A DNA stretch of 64,000 nucleotides. It comes from Brachypodium distachyon (taxonomy: Eukaryota > Streptophyta > Magnoliopsida > Poales > Poaceae). Location: contig NC_016132.3 in the NCBI RefSeq assembly GCF_000005505.3, positions 23,860,501-23,924,500 of the forward strand. The letters run 5' to 3'. The position numbers and the translations under genes are program-made. Under the pieces are notes generated by a model. It had not been told where the DNA came from. It made no database searches and saw only the letters and a program-made list of their open reading frames with translations. Shown one piece after another: positions 9,590 to 20,403 of the stretch; the stretch's first letter is position 1; every line of letters begins with the position of its first letter.

Positions 9590-12020
9590 TCTCAAAAGTC
9601 AAATTGTTGTTACCATCATCTCAATTCGTTGTTACCACCATCTCACTTATGTAGTCACCAATTTGTTCATGTTACAGTTATCATTATGCCACTGATGTAG
9701 TTACCGAGTGAGATCTAGTGTTTTGAACCCAATACTTAAATCTTGGTAACTGGTATTTTTACTCATTGGTAACTTCTGAGTTCGAAGAAATTCACCCAAA
9801 CATATTGTATCTGTCTGTGAATAATCTAGTCTGGTAACTCATATAGGTTGGTAACTTCTAATCTCAAATGAAGTCGCGGAAGAATCCCCAAGTGCGTCAT
9901 AGTTTTAAGTGAATAGGTGCCAATGGTTAGGTAACTCAATTATTTATGGGTCGATAACTTCCGAACTAGCAAAAAGTGATCTAGAACGATGCCCAAGTGA
10001 ATTATCCAACCGTTTAGGTTACAGTTACCATCATAGCACTCATATAGTTATCCAAGCGTTTGGGTTACAATTACCATCACAACACTCATCTAGTTATCCA
10101 ATCATTTAGGTTACATTTATCATCATAACACTCATGTAGTTATCCAGTCGATTAGGTTTCAGTTATCATCATGGCACTCATGTAGTTATCCAGTCGTCTA
10201 GGTTACAATTATCATCATGATCCGCATTATTTATCCAGCCACTTTGTTATAGTTACCATCGTGACTCTCATGTGGTTATCGAGTCGTCGTTAAGTTATAG
10301 TTATCATCGTGGCACTGATATAGCTATCCAACTATCTAGGTTTCAATTACCCTCGTATCACTAACATAGTTACCTAGGTTTTTGGTTAAAGTTACCACTT
10401 GCATGGTAGCACTGGTATTTAACTAGGTTTTGTGTTACTACTTGTGAATAGTATGGTAACTCTATTACTGGTTTGATAACTTTTGAGTTCACCAAAAATC
10501 GTTGACACAACGAATTAGATCAAGTTTTAATGTCGATAACTATTTGTGAATAGTGAGATAACTCATATTTCCACTGTTCTGTAACTTCCAATAAGTTCAT
10601 AAAAGGTCATTGAAACTTTCCAACTGAGATTAGTTTTCAAACTGATAACTCTTTATGAATAGTGTGGTAGCGCACATAGTATTATTTGGTCATTTTTAGC
10701 TTGGAAGAAAGTAGGCAAAAACGTGGCCAGCTAGATCTAGTATCGAATACAATCGTGAATAGCCCGATAACTCACCTATAGTTGGTTGGTAACTTTCGAA
10801 CTCTAAAAAGGGTCATCAAAATACACCCGAGTGTAGTTTTCAAGTTGATAACTAATCGTGAAGAGGTGTGGTAACTCACATGCTTATGGTGGGTAACTTC
10901 TGATCTCGAAAAGAAAATTCGTCGAAACATATCCAACTGGTGGGTAACTCTTATAAATAGTCTGGTAACCCAAATAATACCAACTGGTGGGTAATTCTTA
11001 TGAATAGTCTGGTAACCCAAATAATACCAACTGGTAATTTTGAGCATGGAGAAAACTAGTCAAAACGTGCCCGGCTAGATCTTGTATCGAAACCAATCGT
11101 GAATAGCTCGGTAACTAATCTATAGTTGGTTGGTAACTTCTGAGCTTTGAAAAAGCTCGTCAAAACACATCCAATGAGTATAGTTTTCAAGTGGATAAAT
11201 CATCGTGAACAGATGTGGTGACTCATTCTGATCTCGAATTCTTTTGTCAAAACATATCCAACTGGTGGGTAACTCTTTATGAATAGTCTGGTAACCCATA
11301 TAGTACTAACTGGTAAATTTTTAGCTTGGAAAATACAAGTTAAAACTGCAGCTAGATCTAGTATTGAAAAGCCAATCATGAATATCCCGGTAACTCACAT
11401 ATAGTTGGTTGGTAACTTCCGAGCTCTGAAAAAGGTCTTCAAAACACAACCACTTGAGTTTAGTTTTCAAGTTGATAACTAATCGTGAACATGTGTGGTA
11501 ACTCACATGCTTATTATGGGTAACTTTTGAGCTTGACATTTTTTTGCTGAAACATATCCAACCGGGATCTTGTTTTATAGCCCTTGTCACTATGAAGTCA
11601 ACGGTGAAAACGGATTTTAGATCGGGCATATAGTTTGAGCTATACAACTTTCTAAAATTTTAGAATTAGCATTTAATTCACACTGCATGTCCTTTATCTC
11701 ACACACTTTTCACTTGCATGCAAGCAGCAGCCGTGGTACTTGATGGGTTCGATAGCGGCTGATAGAAAAATGGAACAGCGGCTCATTGTCGTGCGTTGCT
11801 AATCGCTCATGGGAAAAGCGTGCGTAGGTGGTTAGAGTAGGCAAACCGAGACGGGCTCTCCTCGCGCGCTGCCGCACGCTCGGCCTCGCGTAGGAACCGG
11901 GTCGGGCTCGCCTCCCGTGCTGCCGCACGCTCAGTCTCGCGGAAGCACGATCGGGAGTATGACAGGAAGCGTACGTTCGGTATGCTAACTACCATACGGC
12001 TGCCACATAGTTCACTCCAC
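9590..12020 (-). repeat. Right inverted-repeat arm with ~46-bp repeat array
   Basis: Reverse-complement counterpart of the left arm. The inner array (about 9990-10400) repeats CACTCATGTAGTTATCCA every ~46 bases, for example AGTTATCC near 10047 and 10092. About 10700-11560 has a higher-order repeat marked by GCTAGATCTAGTATCGAA-like blocks near 10730, 11075 and 11347. The outer end mirrors 4430-4740. Confidence 0.8.
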
Positions 12021-12114
12021 TAAAATAAATGGCATCCTCGATCTTCCACTTCTCCACAAGGTGCAGCCACAGATTCGGAGAAATTCATGCTGATGAAGAG
12101 TGCTCGACCGCCAC

Positions 12115-12365
12115 CTAGCTGACCTTCGCCTCAAAAACATCAACCTTGCGAGTGAAGAAGGACCATTTTCCATTGAATTGCTTATGATGCCTAACCATGA
12201 TCAACTTCCCACATGACTCGATGAGGAGACTGCTGAAAGTGACGAGACCATCAGTTTCGTTATCATCGGTAAATTGTTCTGAGCAATTGAGAAAACAGAT
12301 GTCATCCACATAATTTGGTGCCTCATCGCTCTTCTCATTCGCTGGCGCAGCCCCTTCCTCCTCCT
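12115..12365 (-). pseudogene. F-box/DUF295 pseudogene, 3' part
   Basis: Read on the minus strand from 12365, the frame gives an acidic stretch, then LLIESCGKLIMVRHHKQF and a KVDVFEA block before a stop at 12115. This is the order seen at the C-terminal end of grass DUF295 F-box proteins (conserved E-S-x-G-K-L-x-M-V, then V-F-E-A). The missing N-terminal part lies on the same strand at 14546-15239, on the other side of a CACTA insertion. The gene is clearly broken. The last segment of the DUF295 domain is shorter than usual. Confidence 0.7.
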
Positions 12366-12470
12366 CACTAGTACAAAATGGGCCATACGCGACCCCCATC
12401 AGTGTCGGGCAGATAGAACACGACACTAATAGCTCTCTATTAGTGGCGGGTAGCGGAGCACACGGCACTG

Positions 12471-13489
12471 TGTCGTCGCTCGGTGCTCCGACACCGGGGG
12501 CGTGCAGCCACGTCCCCCTTTTAGGTTTGGTAGGGGCGTCTAGGGTGGAGACCAGATGATCGCCGGCACGGCCGATGAGGCCCTACGGGGCCGGCGAGGC
12601 AAAGTGCTAGGGGTACGCGCTAGTCCAAGAACAGACGTACGCACGTTTTTTACCCAGGTTCGGGCCACCCAGAGGTGTAAAACCCTACGTCCTGCCTGTC
12701 TGAGCTGATATTGATTACGGATCAAATGTTTACAGGTTGCCGGGCAAGCTCCCGGGCTTTCTCTTAGTGGCTAGGCACTTCTCACTACTCTCCGCTGGCT
12801 GCCTACTGGAGCCAGTAAGCGTCTATCGAGCGAGCTTCGTCCGAACCAACTAACTGACCAGCTGACTAACCTCTCCAACTGTCTGACCCGTCCACCCTCT
12901 CTCTAACCCCCTAGACCGTTGGCATGGGTCCTCCTTTTATACACAAGGGGATGCCACATGTGCCACGGCGCATGGGCTACAAGTGTCCAACGGGGAGGCA
13001 CGCAACTCTCCCTGGTGAGCTGGTGGCATGCATGGGTGCCACCTCCGCTGCTAGGGGCCTAAGACCCTAGGGTAGGATTGGACAACCACTGTTCCTTCGA
13101 CCCGACGTGTAACTACCCGTCGGTCGGCTCGTTTACTGAGCCGCGCGCCTTACTCCTTGCCTTGGTGGGACCGCGCGTTCCGCGCCCGTGTGGCGCTGTC
13201 CAGTGGGCCCCACGACCCGAGGCGGGGGCACGCGTCCGGGAACCTCCAGTCCCCGCAAGTCGGCCCGGGAAGCACCCGGGCCCAGCGCGCCCGGGAACCC
13301 CGTCCCGGGAAGCAACTTCCCGGGAGGTGCCTAATCAGGAATATTCCCGGAAGCCCCGCTAGCCCCTTTCGGGCTGGTAGCTTGCCGAGAAGCTCGTTGG
13401 CGCTCCCCGGGATGAGACCTTCTCGGGAACCCAGGGGAGGGGGCCACGCGTCGCGTAGCAGTGGTACCCCGGGTGCCATTGGTGCGACA
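12471..13489. mobile_element. Solo LTR, 1,019 bp, with 5-bp TSD
   Basis: Starts TGTCG and ends CGACA (perfect 5-bp inverted termini with TG...CA ends). The flanks are a perfect duplication CACTG (12466-12470 and 13490-13494). The interior has features common in grass gypsy LTRs, such as CCAGGTTCGGGCC and a following TAAAACCCTACGTCC block near 12655-12690. There is no internal coding domain or second LTR. It sits inside the CACTA element and is therefore the youngest of the nested layers. Confidence 0.88.
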
Positions 13490-13716
13490 CACTGATGGGT
13501 CCACTATGGGCCATGTCTCGTCCCCCGGGACACCCATTAGTGGCAGTCGTACTAGAACCTGCCACTGATACGCAACTATCAGTGGTGGGTTCTGTCAGGC
13601 AATCGACATTGATAGGGAGGTCAGCAGTGGTGTGTGCTCATATGTGGGCGTCCACTGATGGTTGGCGAACACCAATGGCGTGTGTCAGCATGAGCCCGCC
13701 GCTGATGGTTCTGCCA

Positions 13717-13724
13717 TATAAATA
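13717..13724 (+). promoter_or_regulatory. TATA box of the CACTA transposase relic
   Basis: TATAAATA directly followed by GGCCTAGCGGCGG. It sits between the CACTA subterminal repeats and the GC-rich leader that precedes the TNP2-like remnant, the expected place for a transposase promoter. Confidence 0.5.
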
Positions 13725-14175
13725 GGCCTAGCGGCGGCGGCTTGCGCGTCTTCTTGACCAGCTGCGGCCGCCATTCTCCTTCTCGACGGCAAAGCGCTGC
13801 CGCGAAATGGCGCCGGCCACCAGGTCATCCTCTTCTCCTTCCTCCTCTTTTCCTTCCTCCCCTTCTTCTTCCTCTCCCAGGCCCCCTTCTCTCCCCCTAG
13901 ATCTGTCTCCCCTGCAAGCGCGGCAGGCGGCGCCGACCGGCGGGCCCCCACCCACTTCTCTCTGCCCCATCTCCTTCCTCTCCCCTCTAGCTCTCTCCCG
14001 CAGCAGGCGACGGTGGTACAGGCCCTCAATCCCCATTAATTTGCCCTCCCCACTGCCGCCAGTCAATTCCAGTCATAACGCCGCCACATTCCACCTACTC
14101 TATGCAATGTGATTTCGATTCATACCCGGTGATGTAATATGTGACTGATTGTTTCAATTTCTTCTATGCTTTTTT

Positions 14176-14545
14176 AGCTCGTCTCTCCGTGGTTGGAGAG
14201 ATTGTCAGCTTCTTGGGTTGCAAAATGGGCCACGTTTCATGATTTCGCAGTAGCTGATATGAATAATAGGGGCAATGTGAAGATGTGTTGTCCATGTGAC
14301 AGATGTCGTAACACAGTGATGCACCTGTCGTGGATGTTGAGATGCACGTAATGGCAAATGGATCCATAGAAGGTTATTTTTGCTGGACTTCGCACCGGGA
14401 GGTTGCGGTCGAAGTGGGTAGTGGCTTTGAAGAAGAACACATAGAGTTCGACCAAAGAGGTGAAGAATATCGTGGTGACGACGCCATGGATGAAAAAACA
14501 CCGGTCGATGAAGCTCCGCGTGGTCGGATGGGGGAAATGCTAGAT
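14176..14545 (+). pseudogene. TNP2-type transposase N-terminal domain remnant
   Basis: After an intron-like TTTTTTAG at about 14178, the frame shows CCPCDRCRN (about 14289-14312), the CPC-x-x-C core of the CACTA transposase-associated domain. A block GYFCWTSHRE follows at the place where the family has a G-F/Y-x-x-Y-x-W-x-x-H-G-E segment, and an EMLDD block lies near 14540. The two blocks are in different frames, so a frameshift has occurred. Only the N-terminal fragment is present and it cannot encode a functional transposase. Confidence 0.65.
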
Positions 14546-15239
14546 GACACACCTTCCCATGGTAACCATGGGTACACCATCATCATCCAATGTGAGATCG
14601 AAGGGGACGAGGTCCTCCACATTGGTGATGCCAGTTCCACCAAGAAATGCAAGGTCAATGATATTCACATAGGGACGTGTCTGTGGCTCGGGCAGCCACA
14701 CGCCCTTCCCTGGCCGGATCACCATGAAAGCATACTTCCTATTGTTTGGTGAGGACGGCAATGAAGTCATCGTCGGCTCGTCGCCCGACCGCATGAGGAA
14801 CTTGTAGATGATGGTCTCGCCGCAGACGATGGCGTCAAGCTCGACGAGCAGTACGGTCTTGTTAGTAAAAGGATTGTGCAAGAGGTAGTTGCTGCAGCGA
14901 TCGACGAGCTTCTCGCAGTTGCGGAAGCCGACGGCCAGCCAGTCGTCCGTGGAGCCGATGCACTAGGCGTTGTCGGGGAAGGAAGGGAGTTGCCCGTTCT
15001 GCAGCTGGCTAGCTAGGCAGGGGCAACATCCCGCGGAAGAAGGTGCACCTTTGGACCCGTGGGCTAGGCAGCCGCCATGGCTGAGGGCCGTGATGGCGCA
15101 CGGCGGAGTGCCATGCGCTGCCGACAGCACGGGTACGGGTCGGCGGGGTCACGGAGCCCGGCGATATGACGAGGTCTAGGAGTTCCGGCGGCAGGTCGTC
15201 GTACGACGGCCGTTTAGTCGACGCCAAAGAACTGTGCAA
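14546..15239 (-). pseudogene. F-box/DUF295 pseudogene, 5' part
   Basis: Minus strand, from 15239 downward: DDLPPELLDLV followed by RAVGSAWHSAVR is an F-box. A frame disruption follows, then CIGSTDDWLAVG, YLLHNPF, GKGVWLP, IIDLAFLGG and FDLTLDDDGVPMVTMG, the successive blocks of the DUF295 domain. An in-frame TAG precedes CIGSTDD, and no ATG precedes the F-box in frame. The remainder of the domain continues at 12115-12365, beyond the CACTA insertion. F-box/DUF295 proteins are a large, fast-turnover grass family presumed to select SCF substrates. Confidence 0.8.
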
Positions 15240-17595
15240 TGCTCTCCCATGGGGTCGACCTAGTTTTTACGATCTTACGGGTGGATAACGAGTTCAATTG
15301 ATATAAATGATGTTTGGCTTGCCACGAGGTGATCTTGTTTGGATTGCAACAAGGCCTCGAGCATCTTATCTCTGGTGTAGTCAGATCCCCTCTCTTTTTT
15401 TTCGTGGATATCATATGGTTCGTTAATTTTCATGAATGGTTGGAGAAAAAAATATTTTCTATATAACAGTGAATTATGACAGCATTTGTTTTTCTCCCCT
15501 GCCAAGAGGAAAAACATACCAGGCTCAAGTTTTGTCAACTTTTTTATGATTTTTATTTCTTAACTTTTGTTTTTTAAGATTAACGATAATTATATAATTG
15601 TAAAGGGGATGTAGCTCAGTTGGTAGAGCGATTGAAATTGCTTTCAGTAGGCTTGGGGTTTGACTCCTCACATCTCCATTAGTTTCTTGATATTTTTCTG
15701 TCATTATGATTACTGAGTTTTGTACAAAATACATTATTTCTTTAGTCTCTTTTATATAGGACGATTTATTTTGAATATTTCACATATATATGATTTTTTA
15801 ATAAAACAACTATTCACTTCCTTTATTTTCCCATCTCATGCTGAAATCTTAGTGCTGCTTCGTAGTCGATGACACTTCTATTGTTTTGATTATAAAAAGG
15901 TTGACTCGGACTCCAGCCTTCTTTTCTAATTGCATTATGCTTTGAAGGGTAAACAAGAAGGGTCTTGACACTAGGGTTACAGTTTTATATATCTTGATTC
16001 AAACTAGCACAATACTACGGACTAAAAAAAATACATGTCTACTACAATTGTTGTACTATTATCCATTATTTCATATTGTCTTAAAATATGCCAAATCAGC
16101 ATGTACATATGATGCAGTCGAAAGGTGATGAGCCGTCGCCACCAACTGAGTTTTTTATAGGATACAAGCAAAATACCCATGTGTTGCTACAAATAAAACA
16201 AATTAGACAGTTTGCTATATATAAACAAAACAGACTAAAAGTTTACAATTATATATTGATTACCGACACTTGCTAGTAATTTTATGTCAGATTTTGGTTG
16301 TAAACATCGTTACCATCTTGGTTTATTACAATAGATTTATAATTTATCGTTTACATTAAAAAGAGATAAGGTTTTCTTAATAATATAAAGAGATGAGGAT
16401 GTGATGGACCGCCGCCACCAATTGACTCTTTTATAAGAGTAAAGATAAATATTTACTACTAAGCTAATATCAAGTACGGTTTGATGCAAAAGATGATAGA
16501 CCAGCTAACTCGCGATCTAAATTTTAATTATAGAGTATGATATAAAATAAAATAGAAATAACAGATCATCTCATATTCAAAACATAATTTAACTCACTAT
16601 GCTCATGTACTTCTAGATGTTCTGAAATTGATTGATTTTATTTTTGTTCTTTCCTAGGTGTACTGGGTTGGTTAATTCTTTATTTGTAGGATACATCGTG
16701 CAAATAGCATACCAATACATATATACATGTGAGCTAAAACATAAAGATGACTAAATATGTTTCCTGCGTAATTGTGCTAGTTATATGCAAAGTATATGGA
16801 TGGAACATATGAGAATAACTAGCACAACGCTCGCACATTGCCACGAACTGAAGAACATATTCAAAAAATAATGTACTATCAATTAATGATTATCGTAAAT
16901 CCTATAAATTATATTGGTTTTCATCTCTCATGCCAAATCAATAAATGATGAAAAAAAATCAAGGGAGACAGTCCAAAAATGATGGACAGTTGTTGTCTTT
17001 TATACGAGCAAGTGTGACAAACTATGTTCCTCGGAATAACATCCACATAACATCAATGCACTAAAGCAAGAACTTCGGGTGCCATTCCACATGGAGCTCA
17101 TCACATTGGTTGCCTGAAGCATCTGAAAGACTCGAAATGACTGCATCTTCAATGGGATCACCCTCATTTTATAGATGCAGAAAAACATTTAAGGATGAAC
17201 TCAATCTTGTAGTTCATAGAGCCAAAAAAAGAGATATAATGGCCTAAAGGCCTGGATAGATAGTTTTAGATGATTTGTTTTTCTTTGTAAATATTTACTT
17301 TTTTTATAATATTTGCAATAGGCCCTACGGCCTAAAGATTTCCGGGAAAAAAACATGTGCCGGTCGTAGTGTGAAATGCACGCATGTGTTCTATGGAACA
17401 GTGCTCATTTAGACATTTAGTCATCGTTGTATGGCGGGACCTGAGTTGTAAGCCTGGACATGGACCAAGAACAGTGAACCGGCTGTGTGCTGCAAGTGTT
17501 GCAAGACTGAAATTTGACCAAGAACAGTGAGACACTTTGTGTCGGGTTCAGACATGGTCAGTTTGAAGTAAAAGCAGTGTATGGGTTCAGACATG
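15240..17595. other. AT-rich intergenic DNA
   Basis: Low-complexity AT-rich sequence with a tRNA-like relic at 15605-15678. Near the P450 side there are two short direct repeats: GACCAAGAACAGTGA at about 17463 and 17517, and GGGTTCAGACATGGT at about 17541 and 17584. No gene recognised. Confidence 0.5.
15605..15678 (+). tRNA. tRNA-Ala-like gene, probably a pseudogene
   Basis: The acceptor stem GGGGATG pairs with CATCTCC. The D arm GCTCAGTTGGTAGAGC and the T arm TGGGG-TTTGACT-CCTCA are intact, and the A and B boxes are nearly canonical for a nuclear tRNA-Ala. The anticodon arm (ATTGAAATTGCTTTCAG) is degenerate. It offers a TGC in roughly the right place, but the stem cannot pair as five contiguous pairs with a seven-base loop. 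An encoded terminal A follows CATCTCC. The degenerate arm argues for a decayed copy rather than a working alanine tRNA. Confidence 0.6.
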
Positions 17596-17603
17596 GTGCT
17601 GGG

Positions 17604-17887
17604 TATACATGGTTGGCCCGGCCCAGCCTGAAGCCCGACGTTCCGGACCGGACTCGGGTCTCACTGTTAAGTCCCAAGCCTGGCCCGAAATCCCGAATAA
17701 AAACTCGAAAATAACTAAAAACGGGTATTTTTGGAAAAAATAGGTTTAAAAAATCATTTATTTATTCTGAAAATAATTATTTTATGCTTAAATGGCCTAT
17801 TTAGGTGTTTCGGGCCGGGCCGGATTCGGGCTTCAGGTTTGACCGTCGGGCTTTTACGAAGCCCGGCCCGGGGTTCGACCAGGTACA
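17604..17887. mobile_element. Short hAT-like MITE upstream of P450 gene 1
   Basis: 284 bp between perfect 8-bp duplications GTGCTGGG (17596-17603 and 17888-17895). Termini are TATACATGGTTGG and, in complement, TGTACCTGGTCGA, imperfect inverted repeats, followed by GCCCGGCCC and GGGCCGGGC subterminal GC blocks. The interior is AT-rich and non-coding. It ends about 128 bases before the P450 start codon and so lies in the proximal promoter; the second P450 copy lacks it. Confidence 0.78.
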
Positions 17888-18015
17888 GTGCTGGGCACAA
17901 GAATAAAAAGGATGGGAATCCGGTTTGCTCAAACACACGGTGTGTGTGTGCGCGGGCACTAGCTGGGAGTGTTGAATTCGAGAGGCTCTTTGCCAACATT
18001 CCCTTCGTTTCAGCA

Positions 18016-20403
18016 ATGGCCGCCATCTCCATCCTCCTCGTCGCCGGCCTACTAACCGCGCTCGCGTACGCGCTCCGCCTGGCCCACTCCCACCTGTGGG
18101 TCCCGCACCGCCTGGAGCGCCGCCTGCACCGGCAGGGCATCCGGGGGCCCCCGCGCAGGCTGATCTCCGCCAACGAGGCCGACTACGGCGCGCTGCTCGC
18201 CGCCGCCCTGTCCGCGCCGCTCGCCTCCTTCCACCACGACATCGTCGGCCGCGCGACGCCGCACTACCGCGAGTGGCCGGCGCGGTACGGCAGGCCGTTC
18301 GTGTTCTGGCTCGGGCCCCGCCCGCATCTGGTTGTCTCCGGCCCGGAGGTGGCCAAGGCCGTGCTGACCGACTCCACGGGGGCTTTCAGTAAGGCTGACT
18401 CCCGCGGCGGCAGCAACCCGCTCACCTGGCAGCTCATCGGCGAGGGGCTGTTGGGGCTCACTGGGGAGAAGTGGGCGCACCACCGCCGTGTCATCGCGCC
18501 AGCCTTCAACATGGAGAGAGTCAAGGTGAGGAGGTGTATAAACAAGATCCTCAACTATATGTACTGCTTGCTAAAATCTTTTGATATCTAGCCGTAGGTG
18601 TATAATCACCATTAAACCCTTTTAAAACTATCATTGATTGAATTTCGGTCTTCTTATTGTAGCCTCTGTTAACCCTTTGCAAGAAGCACACATATTTCAA
18701 GCGATTCTCTTCTAAATGGGGTTTTGAATTCTCTCTATGCGTCTATGAATAGTTGGTATGCGGTTTATCTGAACTGTTTAAACAAATACGGAGTACCAAT
18801 TATTTGTAACTCCACTAAAGTTGCACCTCATTTCTTCACTAAATGCAGCTGGCATAAACAAGTACTCAGTATCTTCACTCCAATAAAAGACTCGGTTGGC
18901 CACTTCATTTTGTTTGCATCACTTGCCTTTTGAATGGTGTTTTTATCACTTGTTGATTTGGAACAAATCATTGAGAGGAGAACGGATATGGATAATATGG
19001 TCTAAGATAATAGATAATAGATAATAATAGTCCGCAACATGGTGTAGGTTTCCTCTTTCTATTAACATGTTGATGCGATCAACAGCTGTGATCTAGATAA
19101 TTCAGTTAATGAAACAATAGTATCAGTTACCACTAAACTTCATTCCGAATTCTTTGTAGGGTTGGATACCAGAAATATCAGCTATCACCTCATCCATGCT
19201 GGATAAATGGGAGGTTCAAGGAGAAACCCGCGCTGAGTTTGAGATTGATGTAAATACAGAATTCCACTCTTTAAGTGCAGACATCATTTCTTGTGTGGCA
19301 TTTGGAAGTAGCTATGAGGAAGGAAAGCGAGTTTTTCAATTGCAAGAAGAACAGATTAAACTTGTCATTCTTGCGTTGAGAACCATCTACATTCCTGGTT
19401 TCAGGTGAGAATAGATTGCCTCCTAATCAAATTTGGGTTACTATTTCTTGTCATTTTTTACTCTTTTCAGTCAAATGTTACAGTTAAGAGACCAAGAAAA
19501 TGACCTCTTTCTCTCGTAGGTTTATACCGACAAAGAAGAACAGAAGATGGCATAGCTTAAACCAAGAAATTCGAAACTCCCTGCGCAAATTGATTGAGAT
19601 TAATGGAAGGAAGTGTGAAGATTCCAAAAATTTGCTTGGCTTGATGCTATCAGCCAGTAAAATTGACAACAAACTTAAAATGGGCATTGAAGAAATTATT
19701 GATGAGTGCAAGACATTTTACTTTGCCGGTAAAGAAACAACCGCAAATTTGTTGACATGGGCAACACTTATGTTGGCATTGCATAGAGAATGGCAAGACA
19801 AGGCCCGCGACGAAGTCCTTCAAGCGTGTGGCAAGTACGAGCACCCAAATGCGGAAAATCTAAGCAGCCTCAAAATTGTGAGCCCTACTAATTTGAAGGA
19901 ATACTGCAGCATTTTTTATTATGTTCATTGCCATCTCCTTACTTGAATATATGGAATAATATTCTGCAATGTTGCCATGATATCAGGTAAATATGGTGTT
20001 AAAAGAGACTCTCAGGTTGTACCCTCCAGCCATGATTCTTAACAGGATAGTCACTAGGGATGTCGAGCTAGGCATACTCAACATCCCTGCTGGCACGCAG
20101 CTCAATCTACCTATTGTTGAGATTCACCATGATTCCGACATATGGGGTGCTAAAGCAGAGGAGTTCGATCCATCAAGGTTTGCAGATGGAAAGAGCTATC
20201 ACCTCGGCGCGTACTTTCCCTTTGGGATTGGCCCTACCATCTGTGTTGGCCAGAATCTCGCGATGGTTGAGGCAAAACTGGTTCTTGCAATGGTCCTCCA
20301 GCGGTTCGCATTTGATGTCTCGCCAAATTATGTTCATGCGCCAATGCTTGGGATGACGCTCCAACCCCAGTATGGTGCACAAGTTCTTGTCCGCAGGGTC
20401 TGA
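18016..20403 (+). CDS. Cytochrome P450, CYP72 clan (tandem copy 1)
   Basis: Four exons: 18016-18525, 19160-19404, 19520-19877, 19987-20403; 509 residues, a full-length ER P450. The N-terminus ([20 protein letters not shown]) is a membrane anchor, followed by a GPP hinge (RGPPRR). The I-helix has AGKETT (321-326), the K-helix has KETLR (E378, R381), the PERF region is FDPSRF, and heme Cys is C457 in [12 protein letters not shown]. The sequence resembles CYP709/CYP721/CYP734-type P450s, which act on fatty acids or hormones; substrate cannot be inferred. In the heme loop the usual arginine two residues before Cys is threonine (T455). An in-frame ATG at 17731 was rejected because it precedes the anchor and lies in the hAT MITE. 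Arranged in tandem with the copy at 21820. Confidence 0.92.

Larger units (their letters stand above)
4430..12020. mobile_element. Long terminal-inverted-repeat element (MULE/Foldback-like)
   Basis: The left arm (about 4430-6380) and right arm (about 9590-12020, plus a short piece at 8600-8668) are inverted, diverged copies of each other. Matches run from the outer end, where left ACTATGTGCCAGCCGTATGG aligns with right reverse-complement ACTATGTGGCAGCCGTATGG. They continue through CAAGATCCCGGTTGGATATG (left about 4718, right about 11566) into inner arrays of a ~46-bp unit. A ~2.2-kb central region lies between the arms. Flanks share an approximate 9-bp word (ACATAAATG and AAATAAATG), which would suit a Mutator-type duplication but is imperfect. 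No transposase is recognisable, so the element looks non-autonomous. End coordinates are accurate to about 10-20 bases. Confidence 0.75.
12366..14545 (+). mobile_element. CACTA (En/Spm) element, 3'-truncated
   Basis: Starts with CACTAGTACAAAA, a classical CACTA terminus, followed by subterminal TAGTGGCGGG and CCACTGAT-type repeats up to about 13700. A TATA box (TATAAATA, 13717-13724) precedes a GC-rich leader and then a decayed TNP2-type N-terminal domain. No TAGTG terminus is visible on the right; sequence passes directly into the F-box relic at about 14545, so that end is deleted. The element is interrupted by a solo LTR at 12471-13489. Confidence 0.75.

Noticed and set aside
12540..13537. 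Several open frames of 60-112 codons
   Set aside because: All lie in the GC-rich solo LTR and have no domain or gene structure.
15605..15678. Functional tRNA-Ala(TGC)
   Set aside because: The anticodon stem cannot pair normally, so I list it as a probable pseudogene.
17731..18015. In-frame N-terminal extension of P450 copy 1
   Set aside because: The extension reads through a hAT MITE and precedes the membrane anchor that marks the true start; copy 2 starts at the equivalent ATG.
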